NCBI GenBank assembly: GCA_964591375.1
Contig: CAZQAU010000001.1
Span: forward strand, 85,504-149,503
DNA from: CAYYYG01 sp964591375
GTDB taxonomy: Bacteria > Patescibacteriota > Microgenomatia > UBA1406 > GWC2-37-13
Length of the DNA stretch: 64,000 nucleotides
Direction: 5' to 3'
Part shown: positions 27,479 to 37,320 of the stretch, piece after piece
Layout: each line of letters starts with the position of its first letter
How positions within the stretch are numbered: position 1 is the stretch's first letter
The notes under the pieces: model-generated
The model's input: the letters and a program-made list of their open reading frames with translations, nothing else
Databases searched by the model: none
Told to the model about the DNA's origin: nothing
Made by a program: the position numbers and the translations under genes

Positions 27479-29356
27479 TTAACGATATTCAATTACAGGA
27501 GGCAGTAAGAACCCACTATTTAAATAACTGGTTCTACTTGATCGTGGGTACAATGTTGGCCGATTTGCATAAGGATCGTCGCTATAATATTGATTGGAAG
27601 AACGAGGAAATACAAAAAAGACTTTGTATCCATCAAACTTGCACGAACTAAAAAAGGTTTCGCAATCACGTCTTGTGGCATCATTGTTTCGTGTATTTAT
27701 CACTTTAATTTCTTTTGTAGTAGTTTCATTGATGGCTCTTTTGATAAAAGTGGATGTAAGCAAAGCCATCTGGGTAAGCACCTTTGGATCAACAAAATAA
27801 TGCTCGAGTACAGTATCTACCAATGCTTCAAAGTTGGTTGTAACATATGTTAATGCCCGTTCTGTTGCTGACACTAATGTACTTGATATATTGATTACGT
27901 TCATATCATTCAGCATTAAATATTCTGCCTGCTCAGCCGCCACCTTTTTATTATAGTACTCTTCCATATAAGACAACAGCAAATCTTTTTCTGCCAGATT
28001 GTTCAAAAGGATTTCTTCGCTTGTAGGAGAATTTACTAATACAACTCTTTGAGGAGGGGCTCCTGATTTGATATGTCCTTCAGTAATCATTTGAGGCGTT
28101 TCTTCTTCCATAAACGATTGTTCTGTTGCTTCGTATTCTTCATCTTCTGTTTTACTAATGACTGACAATAAATCAAACATCTTTTCTCCTCTGTTAGGGT
28201 CATTTGCTAATTTGATCAATTCGTTATTTACGTTTGCTATAGCATTGACCACATTCGTATTAAAATTTTCATTATTGTTCTGTGAGTCTATCAGTTCAGA
28301 TAGCCATGATTTCCAAAGCAGAAGTATTTCATTGTATGACATTTGTTGCAATTCTTCTTTGTCTGGAATGCTAATTACTCCATCCTTGACCAAATCTGAT
28401 AGCTTTTCACGAACATCAGGCGATACTGGTATCTTAGAAGCATTCGGCTTGCTAGTCAATGGAGTGAATGGAGCTATAAAAATATCGGGTTCTCCTTCAG
28501 GACTTTGAACAGGCGTTAGTACACTTGATTTCTCAAGCTTCTCCAAAGCTGCCAATGTAGCTTCTGCACTACTACCCAAAGCAGGTTTGATTAATTGATT
28601 GTCAAATAATTCATAAGGTTCTTTGCTCAAAAACCCAGACACTCTTTCCAAAAACACATAGGCTTTGTTTTCTCTCAATGCCTGTTGTTTTGCTCGCATT
28701 TTCTTCAAAAAATTTATCATATCCCTCAACGTATCTCTTTTAACTTTTGCAAACCAGGGAGGCAATGATGCCTGTAATTCATCTAATTCTTTTGGTTTTA
28801 TAGGTGTATATGGCTTTGGGTTGTTAAATATAATTTTGCCTTCATCCAATAAGCCCTTTGTTTTGGCTGAAAGTTTTGACTGTTTCTGTCTAATTCGTTG
28901 CCTTACTTTTTCACTTTCCGATTCCGAATCAGAACTTGATGATGCATTTGTCAAAGGAAACTCATTTATTTTCGTAGATTCAAATGCATTTTTGGGTATG
29001 GTTGATGTCTTAGCTGTGTTTTTGATAGTTTGCGAAAACTCTTGTAAATTTGTCTTTTCGAATTGCTTACTAACATCAGAAGTCTTTTTGGGCACTTTTG
29101 ATCTTTTGGGCGGAGAGGGAAATCGTTTGCTAAACTTTTTGTCTTTTGAATTCTCGGCCGAACGAATTCTTTTTTGTTTTGGTTCATTGGAAACTGCTAC
29201 AGGCTGTTCAGTCGGTTGTCTTACTACAGCAACTGTTTCAGTATTATAACCATCAGTTTTTTTGTTTTGTAACTGGGCATTTGACAAATTGGATTCATCG
29301 TCCGTTGCATCCATTTTGCGTACTAACATTCGTTTCCGAAGCAAAATATCCTCCAT
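27479..29356 (-). CDS. Uncharacterised, basic/Ser-rich then helical protein (625 aa)
   Basis: The first 160 residues are disordered and basic, with PPKRSKVPKK and KQKRIR clusters that could act as nuclear signals, then a Ser/Asp/Glu run (SSSSDSESESEK). Residues about 190-560 are mostly helical. The last 60 are rich in Tyr, Ser, Arg and Pro (SSNQYYSDDPYANRPTLYP). No known domain. It sits between two large structural-type genes on the same strand and has a CTTTTTG motif right at its start, so a virion or assembly role is likely by context. Confidence 0.9.
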   Translation of the reverse strand: MEDILLRKRMLVRKMDATDDESNLSNAQLQNKKTDGYNTETVAVVRQPTEQPVAVSNEPKQKRIRSAENSKDKKFSKRFPSPPKRSKVPKKTSDVSKQFEKTNLQEFSQTIKNTAKTSTIPKNAFESTKINEFPLTNASSSSDSESESEKVRQRIRQKQSKLSAKTKGLLDEGKIIFNNPKPYTPIKPKELDELQASLPPWFAKVKRDTLRDMINFLKKMRAKQQALRENKAYVFLERVSGFLSKEPYELFDNQLIKPALGSSAEATLAALEKLEKSSVLTPVQSPEGEPDIFIAPFTPLTSKPNASKIPVSPDVREKLSDLVKDGVISIPDKEELQQMSYNEILLLWKSWLSELIDSQNNNENFNTNVVNAIANVNNELIKLANDPNRGEKMFDLLSVISKTEDEEYEATEQSFMEEETPQMITEGHIKSGAPPQRVVLVNSPTSEEILLNNLAEKDLLLSYMEEYYNKKVAAEQAEYLMLNDMNVINISSTLVSATERALTYVTTNFEALVDTVLEHYFVDPKVLTQMALLTSTFIKRAINETTTKEIKVINTRNNDATRRDCETFFSSCKFDGYKVFFVFPRSSNQYYSDDPYANRPTLYPRSSRTSYLNSGFLLPPVIEYR

Positions 29357-29358
29357 TG

Positions 29359-29365
29359 CAAAAAG
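29359..29365 (-). promoter_or_regulatory. CTTTTTG upstream motif (minus strand)
   Basis: TACTTTTTGCA on the minus strand runs directly into the start codon at 29356. Confidence 0.35.
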
Positions 29366-29488
29366 TAAATTTCAAGTGGGAAAAAATCAATTCAAAACAA
29401 ATTAATAGTATGTTTTTGAATATAATACTCAAATGGTTTTATTTTGCAAAAAACTAAAATATTATAAGTATTTTTTAAAATTTTCCAG

Positions 29489-32284
29489 CTAAACAGGCAG
29501 ATTTCGTAACACATGGAAAGCAGGATAAAATGAATGTTTATCGTTCAACGTCATTCCATGAGAAGCAGAGTTCATTATTTCCCCATGCCATTTCAACATA
29601 TTTATTTTGAACGGAGTTTCATTTTTGGTATGGTTTTCTGATTGTTTGGGAGGCGGTATAATTACGCCATTACCATGCACTAATTTGTTCGAATTTGGAG
29701 TATTTGCAAATGAAACTGGTTTAAATCCTTTGCTATGCAAAAGTTCATTTGATTCTTTAAAATCATTTCCAGATTCAACAAACGTAAGCGACCGCGGAGT
29801 TGTGCTTTGTTGATTTGAAATATAAGTTTTGATCATTTTTATCATATACGCAACTTGCAATTTGTCATCATTGGTAATCATTTTGGCAAAGGTTTCTTTT
29901 TTGTATTTGATGGCATGTTTTTGCATAATTTTAACGGATTTCCACATATGGTCAGGTGAATAGAGTGTATAATTATCTATTTGTTCTACAGAAATACCCA
30001 TTGTATTCATAAAATTGGATAGTTGCATTTCATAATCATCGATAATATCAAATGTCTCAATGACTGAATTGTCGTTTACAATCGCCCCCAATTTTGGAGA
30101 AGCATCAAATACAAATTTGATCAAATCTACTATCAAATTTCCAATAGAAACATCCTTTGCCAAACCCATGCCTGTCCAATCATATAAAAATACGGAACTA
30201 GGACTTTTGCATTCAGATGCCCATTTGGCAATCATTCTATCAGACAATTCCAGACTCTCATATATTTTCTTGGATTCTGATTCAAAGAACAAAATTTGAG
30301 TTTCGCTTGTTCGCACCAATTTGTCGTAGTCAATTGCCTCTAGCTCTTTGATTTCTTTTAGCAACGTCTCGTTTATGAATTTTTCTTTTCTGTTATTTGC
30401 GTCAATTTCAGATTGCACCAATGCAGTCAGTCCTTTTGAGCCTTCAAAAAAGATCTGTAACGTTCTCTCCAAAAATTCATCGGAAACCAAGTTGCATTTT
30501 TTCTCTTTGTCTGACAAATCAGTAATATACAAAGAAATGGAATTCATGACTTCAAGCAAAATAGTCTCAAGATATTTTTTGATAAGCAGTGTTTCTATGG
30601 AATCATCTAACTCCCTAAATATTCTTTCTGTTTGCTCAACAACTATATTCTTTTTGGACAAAATCGCCGACCGACTATCGTCAATATCACAATGCTCTTT
30701 TGCTATTTTGACTACATCTTTGTAAAATGCATTCAATTCGCCAAACTTATTGCGAACGGATTCAATGAAATCTTCATGAATCTGATTCAATGCATTAAAA
30801 TAATCCATTGTCAACTTGATTCTTTTCATACTATCTACAATTTTCTCGTTCAAAGCTTTTTTTCTGTACTCGTTCACATTTTTCTCTTCCACTCCATATT
30901 TTTTAATATTGTTTTTGCTTACAACAAACCAAGCATATAATGTAATTCTTTCATATACAGTTAGTTGAGCATATCCTTCTGTCCTATTACTTAATTTACT
31001 AAACAATTCCTTTTTTTGTTTTTCCACAATAACCAGTAACTGTTTCGTATATCCATCAGCTGTTTCAAAAATATTCTGTGCATGAATCAACTGCACTGCC
31101 ATTTCATTTCCTTCGTCTCCAAAGTGTCCAACCACATCACTATCATGGCCATTGCTAAATGCATAGGCCGCTGCACTTATCTGAAAAGGAGTCATCCCCG
31201 CTTTTCCAAATATAATGGCTCTCTGGAATAACAAATTTTGGGTGTTTTTGAGCTTTTGTTCTGCACTGCTTTCAACATGCTTGAATTTGTCTCCTTCGTC
31301 TCCCACCAAACGCATAACAAATAAAGAATGTGATTTTGATGGAGACAAATCATTCAATTTCTTCTTGAATGCTTCTTTGTTTGTATCATATATGTTTTTC
31401 GCTTTCATAACAGTGTTGATTCCGTCTTTCATATCTTTAAAATTGGCACCAGATAAAAAGGCATCCATCATAAAGTTGTCTTTGTAAACATCCGCCATGT
31501 TTTCAGATTTTTCGTGCTTTAAAATGGCATGAGTTTTGAGAGAAGGAGCAACTGCTCTTCTAAGCTGATGTACTCTAAGAGTCTTAAGTTCCTCTGCAGA
31601 CAACGAATCGGTATTTGATGATGATTCCATAACCTCAAACATATTGTTTTCTTTGTCAATATTTGCTTCTTGGGGAATAAATGGAATAAAAGGAATCACA
31701 TTCAATTCTAAAAGGTTTTGTTTTGCTTTAGGCAATCCAACTAAATTTTGTTCTGGCTGATATGCGTAAATCTCTTCATCATCAGAATAATTTGCATCGT
31801 TTTCTGGCTCATCAAAATACAAAACAGGTCCCTTTCCTTTCGTAGATGTATAATAATCCTCATATGCTTTGTTGATGTTGTTGTAATAACCAAGAATGGA
31901 TTCTCTCAGGTGATATCCACTAATATGTTTATTTTCTTCATTTGGCAATGGAATTTGCACGTGAGAAAAGGATTCAGTAATGCTTTCATTGCCTTTGCTT
32001 CCTGTGATCACTCCCCAGTATTTGTTTGATTCGTGAAATTCACCAGCTGGGATTTTCGAAATCATTCCAACAGTGATATTGGGCGGTTCCAATTTTTCAA
32101 AATCCTCTGACCTATGGAATTCAGGCATTGCCAGTTCAAGTTTCTTTGTGACTATGGTGTGAAATTTTTCTCCGCCTTTCACACCATTTGACGTCAAAAA
32201 AAGCTGTTTGCTTATATTGATACTCGAAAGAAAAACATTCTTCAAGGACTCTTGTCCTTTTACATATTCAATGTCTTCATCCAT
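29489..32284 (-). CDS. Large helical structural-type protein, possible capsid protein (931 aa)
   Basis: The N-terminal 150 residues are beta-rich and include KIPAGEFHESNKYWGVITG and SFSHVQIPLPNEENKHISGY followed by a helix. This loosely resembles the extended-loop then spine-helix order of HK97-type capsid proteins. Residues about 260-760 are almost all helical with long amphipathic stretches. The end returns to mixed structure (HSFYPAFHVLRNLPV). No enzyme motif or membrane segment. If the portal assignment is right, a capsid protein is expected somewhere, and this is one of three candidates with the 582- and 415-residue proteins. The evidence is weak. Confidence 0.9.
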   Translation of the reverse strand: MDEDIEYVKGQESLKNVFLSSINISKQLFLTSNGVKGGEKFHTIVTKKLELAMPEFHRSEDFEKLEPPNITVGMISKIPAGEFHESNKYWGVITGSKGNESITESFSHVQIPLPNEENKHISGYHLRESILGYYNNINKAYEDYYTSTKGKGPVLYFDEPENDANYSDDEEIYAYQPEQNLVGLPKAKQNLLELNVIPFIPFIPQEANIDKENNMFEVMESSSNTDSLSAEELKTLRVHQLRRAVAPSLKTHAILKHEKSENMADVYKDNFMMDAFLSGANFKDMKDGINTVMKAKNIYDTNKEAFKKKLNDLSPSKSHSLFVMRLVGDEGDKFKHVESSAEQKLKNTQNLLFQRAIIFGKAGMTPFQISAAAYAFSNGHDSDVVGHFGDEGNEMAVQLIHAQNIFETADGYTKQLLVIVEKQKKELFSKLSNRTEGYAQLTVYERITLYAWFVVSKNNIKKYGVEEKNVNEYRKKALNEKIVDSMKRIKLTMDYFNALNQIHEDFIESVRNKFGELNAFYKDVVKIAKEHCDIDDSRSAILSKKNIVVEQTERIFRELDDSIETLLIKKYLETILLEVMNSISLYITDLSDKEKKCNLVSDEFLERTLQIFFEGSKGLTALVQSEIDANNRKEKFINETLLKEIKELEAIDYDKLVRTSETQILFFESESKKIYESLELSDRMIAKWASECKSPSSVFLYDWTGMGLAKDVSIGNLIVDLIKFVFDASPKLGAIVNDNSVIETFDIIDDYEMQLSNFMNTMGISVEQIDNYTLYSPDHMWKSVKIMQKHAIKYKKETFAKMITNDDKLQVAYMIKMIKTYISNQQSTTPRSLTFVESGNDFKESNELLHSKGFKPVSFANTPNSNKLVHGNGVIIPPPKQSENHTKNETPFKINMLKWHGEIMNSASHGMTLNDKHSFYPAFHVLRNLPV

Positions 32285-32425
32285 TTCTGTATATTTTCTC
32301 AGACTTTCAGAAAGAATTTAAAACCAAATTTTGTTTGTACTTGTTTTTATATTATTTTTAATTTTTTGCTCTGCAAAAAATAAACACTGAAAACAATGTT
32401 ATTTATTATTTTGTTTCAAATTTTT

Positions 32426-34177
32426 TCATTGGAATACAATTGGTTTTCGTGTGTTTTGATAGGTAATTACAGGTTCTTTCACTGGTTGTGGCTGTTCAAA
32501 TTGTTCTTTTGCTGGTTGTTTGTTTTGTCTGCTATTTGTTTTATTATTTACAGCATTGCTATTTTCAAATGGTTCGTCATTTGTTTTGTCAAGGCCGTAT
32601 TTTTTGACCTCGTCTTCCAAGTCCCATTGAGTTGTTTGTTGTGGCATGTAAATATTAGGTCGATAGATTGGCTCTTTGATTTGTTTAGGCTTTTGAGTTG
32701 GTTTTTTAGCTTTACCAGGTGATTGTTGACTGCTGAAATTGATAGTCGGTTTTAAACTATTTGATGTTAAATTCGTAACCACCGGAGCAGAGTTTGTTTT
32801 GATACTTTGTTCTGTATATGGTAGAGATGATATATTTACAGGCTCTACACCAAAATATGTTTTTAGTTCATTAGGAGTCCATTTCATAAGTTTCGCAAAC
32901 TTCTTGATTCTTAAATCCGTACAAAAAACATTTGCATTGACTCCCATCATCATATAGCCATATGGTGTGATATGATCAAACATCGCCCAGCAGCATTCAG
33001 GTACATTTGATAATAACCATTCAATATCAAATCCAAAGAACTGCATCACTTCTCCATTCAATCTACTGTCTCTTATGTTAAACCATGATTCATGTAGCAA
33101 TGTTACCCAAACATATTCTTTTGTCAGAGGTTTGCCTTTAATTTTAAACGAATCACAAAACAAACGAAGCTCGTTTTTGATTTTGTTTTCTGTATCACAT
33201 ACAAAATTAAAATGTTTTGCACTGAATTTCAAATCGTATACCAAATGTTCAAAATTGTCAGTAAAAAATCGCAATGAAATCGGAAGGTATTTGAACTCTA
33301 TCCACTCATCAATAAACACACCAGAACTAATAATATCTTGTATAGTAATGCCATGGTTGTTCATTTCTTTGCACGTTATCTTTGGTTCTCTTCTCATCAT
33401 GTTTCGAACATTATCCACAAGCAACTCTTCGTTGCTATATTCATTTCTGGCTTCTTCATCCACTGGTTCTGTGGGCGGTGTGATTTTTGGTACTATTGAT
33501 TTCACAATGCTTGAAAAACTTGATAATGGCTGTGGCCTTGAAAAAATCTCTGGAGTTGGTGGCTCTTTCCCTTCTCTAATTGCACTTGTGCACTTTTCTG
33601 CATATGGATGCAGATCTATCTTGAATATATCATTTGCTGCATAATAATGCAGTGCTCTAATCGCTTGGATTTTGTTACTTGGCTTCGCATTGTTATTTGG
33701 TATGTATACAACATTTGCAAAATTGACGCTTTTTGTAGTAAATATATTTCGGGTCTTGTTTGTGCATCTACAACAAACAGAATTCATAATTACAGTTCGT
33801 TCTCTGCATCTATCATGCATTCTATGACCACATTTAAATGTAACAACTACTTCGTTTCCCAGTTTTCTGTTGCATCCCATACAGGTATTTTCTTCATCAT
33901 TAGGTCCGGTACAACCTTCTTTTATATAGTTTTTCCTCATCTCTCCAAATTTGTTTATTGGAATAGTATATTGTAAAGTAACTTGTTCCGGTGGCTTAGT
34001 GTTTTCAACTGGTTTGGCTTCCACTATCATTTCTTTTTGACTTGGTTCTTCCTTGGCAGATTCCTGTTCTACCAAATTCATCAATGAATCCAAATCTATT
34101 TCCTCATATTTAGGCGCTTGAACAACAGCTTCATTCGGAACTTGTTTCTTTTCTTTTTTGACAACTGTGTCCTCCAT
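32426..34177 (-). CDS. RING-H2 finger protein (583 aa)
   Basis: Residues about 97-138 form a RING-H2 finger: CMGCNRKLG, then CGHRMHDRC, then CCRC, giving the C-x2-C, C-x-H-x2-H-x2-C, C-x2-C order of E3 ubiquitin ligases. The first 70 residues are charged and disordered. The middle (about 230-430) is a globular domain with no match I recognise, and the last 150 residues are Gln/Pro/Lys/Asn-rich. A viral E3 ligase aimed at a host factor is the simplest reading; ligase activity is inferred from the finger alone. Confidence 0.9.
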   Translation of the reverse strand: MEDTVVKKEKKQVPNEAVVQAPKYEEIDLDSLMNLVEQESAKEEPSQKEMIVEAKPVENTKPPEQVTLQYTIPINKFGEMRKNYIKEGCTGPNDEENTCMGCNRKLGNEVVVTFKCGHRMHDRCRERTVIMNSVCCRCTNKTRNIFTTKSVNFANVVYIPNNNAKPSNKIQAIRALHYYAANDIFKIDLHPYAEKCTSAIREGKEPPTPEIFSRPQPLSSFSSIVKSIVPKITPPTEPVDEEARNEYSNEELLVDNVRNMMRREPKITCKEMNNHGITIQDIISSGVFIDEWIEFKYLPISLRFFTDNFEHLVYDLKFSAKHFNFVCDTENKIKNELRLFCDSFKIKGKPLTKEYVWVTLLHESWFNIRDSRLNGEVMQFFGFDIEWLLSNVPECCWAMFDHITPYGYMMMGVNANVFCTDLRIKKFAKLMKWTPNELKTYFGVEPVNISSLPYTEQSIKTNSAPVVTNLTSNSLKPTINFSSQQSPGKAKKPTQKPKQIKEPIYRPNIYMPQQTTQWDLEDEVKKYGLDKTNDEPFENSNAVNNKTNSRQNKQPAKEQFEQPQPVKEPVITYQNTRKPIVFQ

Positions 34178-34290
34178 TTGCTGTAATAAAAATCAAAGTA
34201 ATCAAATTATTATAATTATGAAAATAACAAATCAGATAAACAAAAAACTCTTCTAAAAATACCAAAAATTATATTGTGTATTTTTTTGCC

Positions 34291-34962
34291 ATGGCTAGCT
34301 ACTTTGATTTGTGCAAAAATGATGCCTTTTCTGCAGACTGTTTTTATACTATTGCTGACTACTATCCCATTTATTTGACTGGAGGCATGTGGGCATGGTA
34401 TTTTCGATCAAAAGCCCTTTCTGTATTTTTGTTGAGTTTTGGCATTACCTATGTCCAACTGGAAAACTGGGTCTTGCGTGTTATATTCAATCAAGATGGT
34501 CTGAATGGCTACGAACAGCAAATGCCTGCAAGAGCAACTCAATTAATTGTGTATTTTATTAGTATGATTATCTTATTAGCAGAAATATATGACATCCACC
34601 AAGGTTTATATGTCATATTCATATTGGCTTTTTTTGAAAGTGTTGTCATTTATGCTAGATATTACTTGGAAATCAATACCACAAATCAATTACTGATTGG
34701 CGGCTTATTTGGATTAGTTGATGCTATCATACATTCGGCATTTATATACTACTTTGTATTTAAACACATCAATGCCGTTAAAAAACAATGGTGGTTTATA
34801 TGGTGGGGTCTCAAAATTGATTACCTAGAAGTCATAGACAGTTTCGATGGGGTTGATTACGAAACCGAACGAAAGCTTACGGCAATGGCAAGAGCTGGTG
34901 GATTTGTTAGTCATGAAGAAGCATGGGAGTTCATGGATAAACACCGGCCAAAAACAAAGTAA
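34291..34962 (+). CDS. PAP2-like multispan membrane protein lacking catalytic histidines (223 aa)
   Basis: Polytopic protein with about five or six hydrophobic helices. The order of two loops matches PAP2 lipid phosphatases: MPARATQ (78-84), where active enzymes have PSxHAQ, and ARYYLEINTTNQLLIGG (122-138), where they have SRxYLxxHTxxQxxxG. Both catalytic histidines (here Ala and Asn) are gone, and the first motif KxxxxxxRP is also absent. It therefore looks like an inactive PAP2 scaffold, perhaps binding lipid or pyrophosphate. A GTG at 34276 is in frame, but ATG 34291 is preferred; a TTTTTTTG run precedes it. Confidence 0.85.
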   Translation: MASYFDLCKNDAFSADCFYTIADYYPIYLTGGMWAWYFRSKALSVFLLSFGITYVQLENWVLRVIFNQDGLNGYEQQMPARATQLIVYFISMIILLAEIYDIHQGLYVIFILAFFESVVIYARYYLEINTTNQLLIGGLFGLVDAIIHSAFIYYFVFKHINAVKKQWWFIWWGLKIDYLEVIDSFDGVDYETERKLTAMARAGGFVSHEEAWEFMDKHRPKTK

Positions 34963-35066
34963 AATTTTAAAAAACAAATCATAAAAACCCTTGTATTATA
35001 TATTATTTGTTTTGTATTATGATAGCCTTTTTGAAAAAATAAAAATTTGTCAAAAAGATAAAAACT

Positions 35067-35834
35067 ATGAGTCAAAGCGAAGCTGTGGACTATTGGTTCT
35101 ATGAAACCAGACAAAAATGGATTTGCTGCCCTCAGCCCATGAAAGGACCATTTATGGCAACACATACTGCTTTTTACATCTTATTACCAATATGCATATT
35201 ATCATTTGCTTATATGTGTTGTATGATTGTATGGGCCCCTATTGCCACAGTCAACAATTCCAATTGCCATGACGATTTGGAAGGCTATGAATCCCAATTA
35301 TCTACACTTAAAAAAGAATTACATGATATCAATCAAGCAACTGATCATTGTTATGATATTTGCAATCAAATCACATGTTCGGACTGTTGTCCAGCATGTC
35401 CATGGACGGCTGCTCCTCCTGCTCCAACCGAAAATACATTATGGAGGTACCGTCCTATCAATAATACCCAATGTCCAAACAGTGCATATGGAGCCATTGT
35501 TTCCCCAATACCCACTTCCCTATGCAGACTTGGAAGCGTAAAAATCTTCTTCTGTGGATTTATGCAAGACTATAGTATATCTTTATTGGAATCCCCTCAT
35601 TCTCCTCCAGCAGGCTATGGCAATGGGACTATAATCGCATCCAGACTTGTGCAAACCATAGTAAACAATGTGTTTTGTATTTCTGCCTTGGATTCTTATG
35701 GACCAACTGGAGTGTCCACCTTCACCCTAAGAGGAGACCAAACAGGCTATGCTGTGTCCATTGATGTAAATATCCATGCATTAGCATCTGGAACAGGATG
35801 CTCTCCTATTGTATGTCCATATCTTGTAGTGTAA
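35067..35834 (+). CDS. Type II membrane protein with stalk and Cys motif (255 aa)
   Basis: An N-terminal cytosolic segment (about 1-27) leads a transmembrane helix (about 30-56), a short coiled-coil-like stalk (LSTLKKELHDINQATDH), a cysteine cluster CSDCCPACPW near 106-115, a Pro-rich linker and a beta-type head domain of about 130 residues. The next gene has the same order of parts, so the two are paralogs. This is the layout of a trimeric surface spike or attachment protein; the attachment role is inference. AATAAA follows the stop within 4 bases. Confidence 0.85.
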   Translation: MSQSEAVDYWFYETRQKWICCPQPMKGPFMATHTAFYILLPICILSFAYMCCMIVWAPIATVNNSNCHDDLEGYESQLSTLKKELHDINQATDHCYDICNQITCSDCCPACPWTAAPPAPTENTLWRYRPINNTQCPNSAYGAIVSPIPTSLCRLGSVKIFFCGFMQDYSISLLESPHSPPAGYGNGTIIASRLVQTIVNNVFCISALDSYGPTGVSTFTLRGDQTGYAVSIDVNIHALASGTGCSPIVCPYLVV

Positions 35835-35837
35835 TTT

Positions 35838-35843
35838 AATAAA
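35838..35843 (+). terminator. AATAAA poly(A)-type signal
   Basis: AATAAA starts 4 bases after the stop codon of the 255-residue membrane protein. Confidence 0.5.
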
Positions 35844-35926
35844 ACATTTAAAAATTAAAAATTAACTTAATGATTGTTGCATCATAATTAAATATTTCGT
35901 GGCTTGTGTAAAGATAGTATCCAAGT

Positions 35927-36673
35927 ATGGAAGAAGACGAGGCCACAAAAGAATTTATTTCCAAAAAAGAACAAAAAATAAAATACCGCGATCTCTATGT
36001 AGCAAATATCATTTTGCTTGTGCTATCTATTGTATTTATATTAGTTGCCTTTGGCTTTATGGGATGGGCTATTTATGAACAAGTCACCTACAACCAATGC
36101 AACGGCGACATAGAAGACACCTATGACAAAATCCAAGACTATCGTGACAGAATCCATACGGCAGAACAAGAATTGATCAAATGCGAAACAATTGATTGTC
36201 CTGTTCCCGTTTGTCATTCATGTTGCCCTCCCTGTACAAATTACAGTGGCCAAATCTATATCACCGGAAACTCAACTGTTATATATCCTGGTACCACAAC
36301 CACAAATCCTTTGGACTTTACAGATTTTGGAAATGTGAACATAAGTACCTATGTAGAAAGGGTTTTCATTATACATAACAATGCAACAACCCCTCTTCGT
36401 ATAACTGGAAGAAACGTTGCACCTGGCCCAGGCTTGTACATTGTCCCTATTTCATCAGGTGTAGGCACGTTTACAATAACACAATACCAAATCATGGCTC
36501 CTGTGACATACACTGGACAATTGATCGATATTACAACTTTGCCTGCTTCAATTACTGTTCGCTTTACTGCAAGCAGTTCTGTAGGGAATACTGTTGCCTT
36601 GTTCCAAGTGGCTTCCTCTGACCCTTTGGTTTCCTTGTATACTTTTTATCTTAGTTCCACAACTGTTTCTTAG
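35927..36673 (+). CDS. Type II membrane protein with stalk and Cys motif, paralog (248 aa)
   Basis: Same plan as the gene before it: cytosolic Lys/Glu-rich N-terminus, transmembrane helix at about 24-50, stalk (KIQDYRDRIHTAEQELIKCE), cysteine cluster CHSCCPPC near 96-103 and a beta-rich head with Thr/Val strands and possible N-glycosylation sites. The heads share little sequence, suggesting rapid divergence as expected for exposed proteins. Probably displayed on the virion or infected cell. Its AATAAA is at 36691. Confidence 0.85.
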   Translation: MEEDEATKEFISKKEQKIKYRDLYVANIILLVLSIVFILVAFGFMGWAIYEQVTYNQCNGDIEDTYDKIQDYRDRIHTAEQELIKCETIDCPVPVCHSCCPPCTNYSGQIYITGNSTVIYPGTTTTNPLDFTDFGNVNISTYVERVFIIHNNATTPLRITGRNVAPGPGLYIVPISSGVGTFTITQYQIMAPVTYTGQLIDITTLPASITVRFTASSSVGNTVALFQVASSDPLVSLYTFYLSSTTVS

Positions 36674-36690
36674 AAAAAATTCTGTACTAA

Positions 36691-36696
36691 AATAAA
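36691..36696 (+). terminator. AATAAA poly(A)-type signal
   Basis: AATAAATAAA begins 18 bases after the stop of the 248-residue membrane protein. Confidence 0.5.
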
Positions 36697-36712
36697 TAAA
36701 AAAAATTAAAGT

Positions 36713-36723
36713 CTTTTTTTTTG
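36713..36723 (+). promoter_or_regulatory. CTTTTTTTTTG upstream motif
   Basis: Long version of the CTTTTTTG motif, followed by CAAAATAC, about 37 bases before the ATG at 36760. Confidence 0.35.
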
Positions 36724-36759
36724 CAAAATACAAAAAACTCACTCCCACTTTTTTAAAAA

Positions 36760-37224
36760 ATGGGGATTTCTGTTGTGCTTATAATACATCAAGGAAGTGA
36801 CGAATATCCTCCCCAATGGATAGAACTAACAGTAAACAAATCAAGAAGCTACATACTCGAGTATTACCAAAAAGACGATGTTGCAAATAACACGGTTTCA
36901 GATCCTGTAGAAACTTCGATCTTTAGATGCCTATTTGCCATACAAAACGGAACAGCTTGCAATGCAACTGGAGGGATAATTGACAATTTACTTATTTCGC
37001 ATGAAATGGTAGCTGATGTAGAGAAGGCTATGATCACTATAGCTTTATCAGAAACAGAAAATGTCAAAGTAGTTTCAAGAATAACTCCTCCGTTTGATGC
37101 ATTGAAAAAACAGTATCCCGACCATGCATTAAAATATTATAGCTATATAGGATTGTTACAAAAAAACAAGCCTTTAAGAAGGATTGATCATGTTAATCAA
37201 GTGGACTATGTTTTTGTAATTTGA
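36760..37224 (+). CDS. Uncharacterised small protein (154 aa)
   Basis: Compact alpha/beta protein with a hydrophobic first strand (MGISVVLIIHQG), no clear signal peptide or transmembrane helix, and two cysteines in CLFAIQNGTAC. No family recognised. It is the last gene before the noncoding repeat array and follows two membrane protein genes on the same strand. Confidence 0.8.
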   Translation: MGISVVLIIHQGSDEYPPQWIELTVNKSRSYILEYYQKDDVANNTVSDPVETSIFRCLFAIQNGTACNATGGIIDNLLISHEMVADVEKAMITIALSETENVKVVSRITPPFDALKKQYPDHALKYYSYIGLLQKNKPLRRIDHVNQVDYVFVI

Positions 37225-37320
37225 ATGGGAAATTCAATTTTTACTTTTTTCATTTTTTGGTATAGATTTTCACAAAGGATCTTGTATGCAACTTTTTAAT
37301 AAACTTGTAACTTTTTGTTT

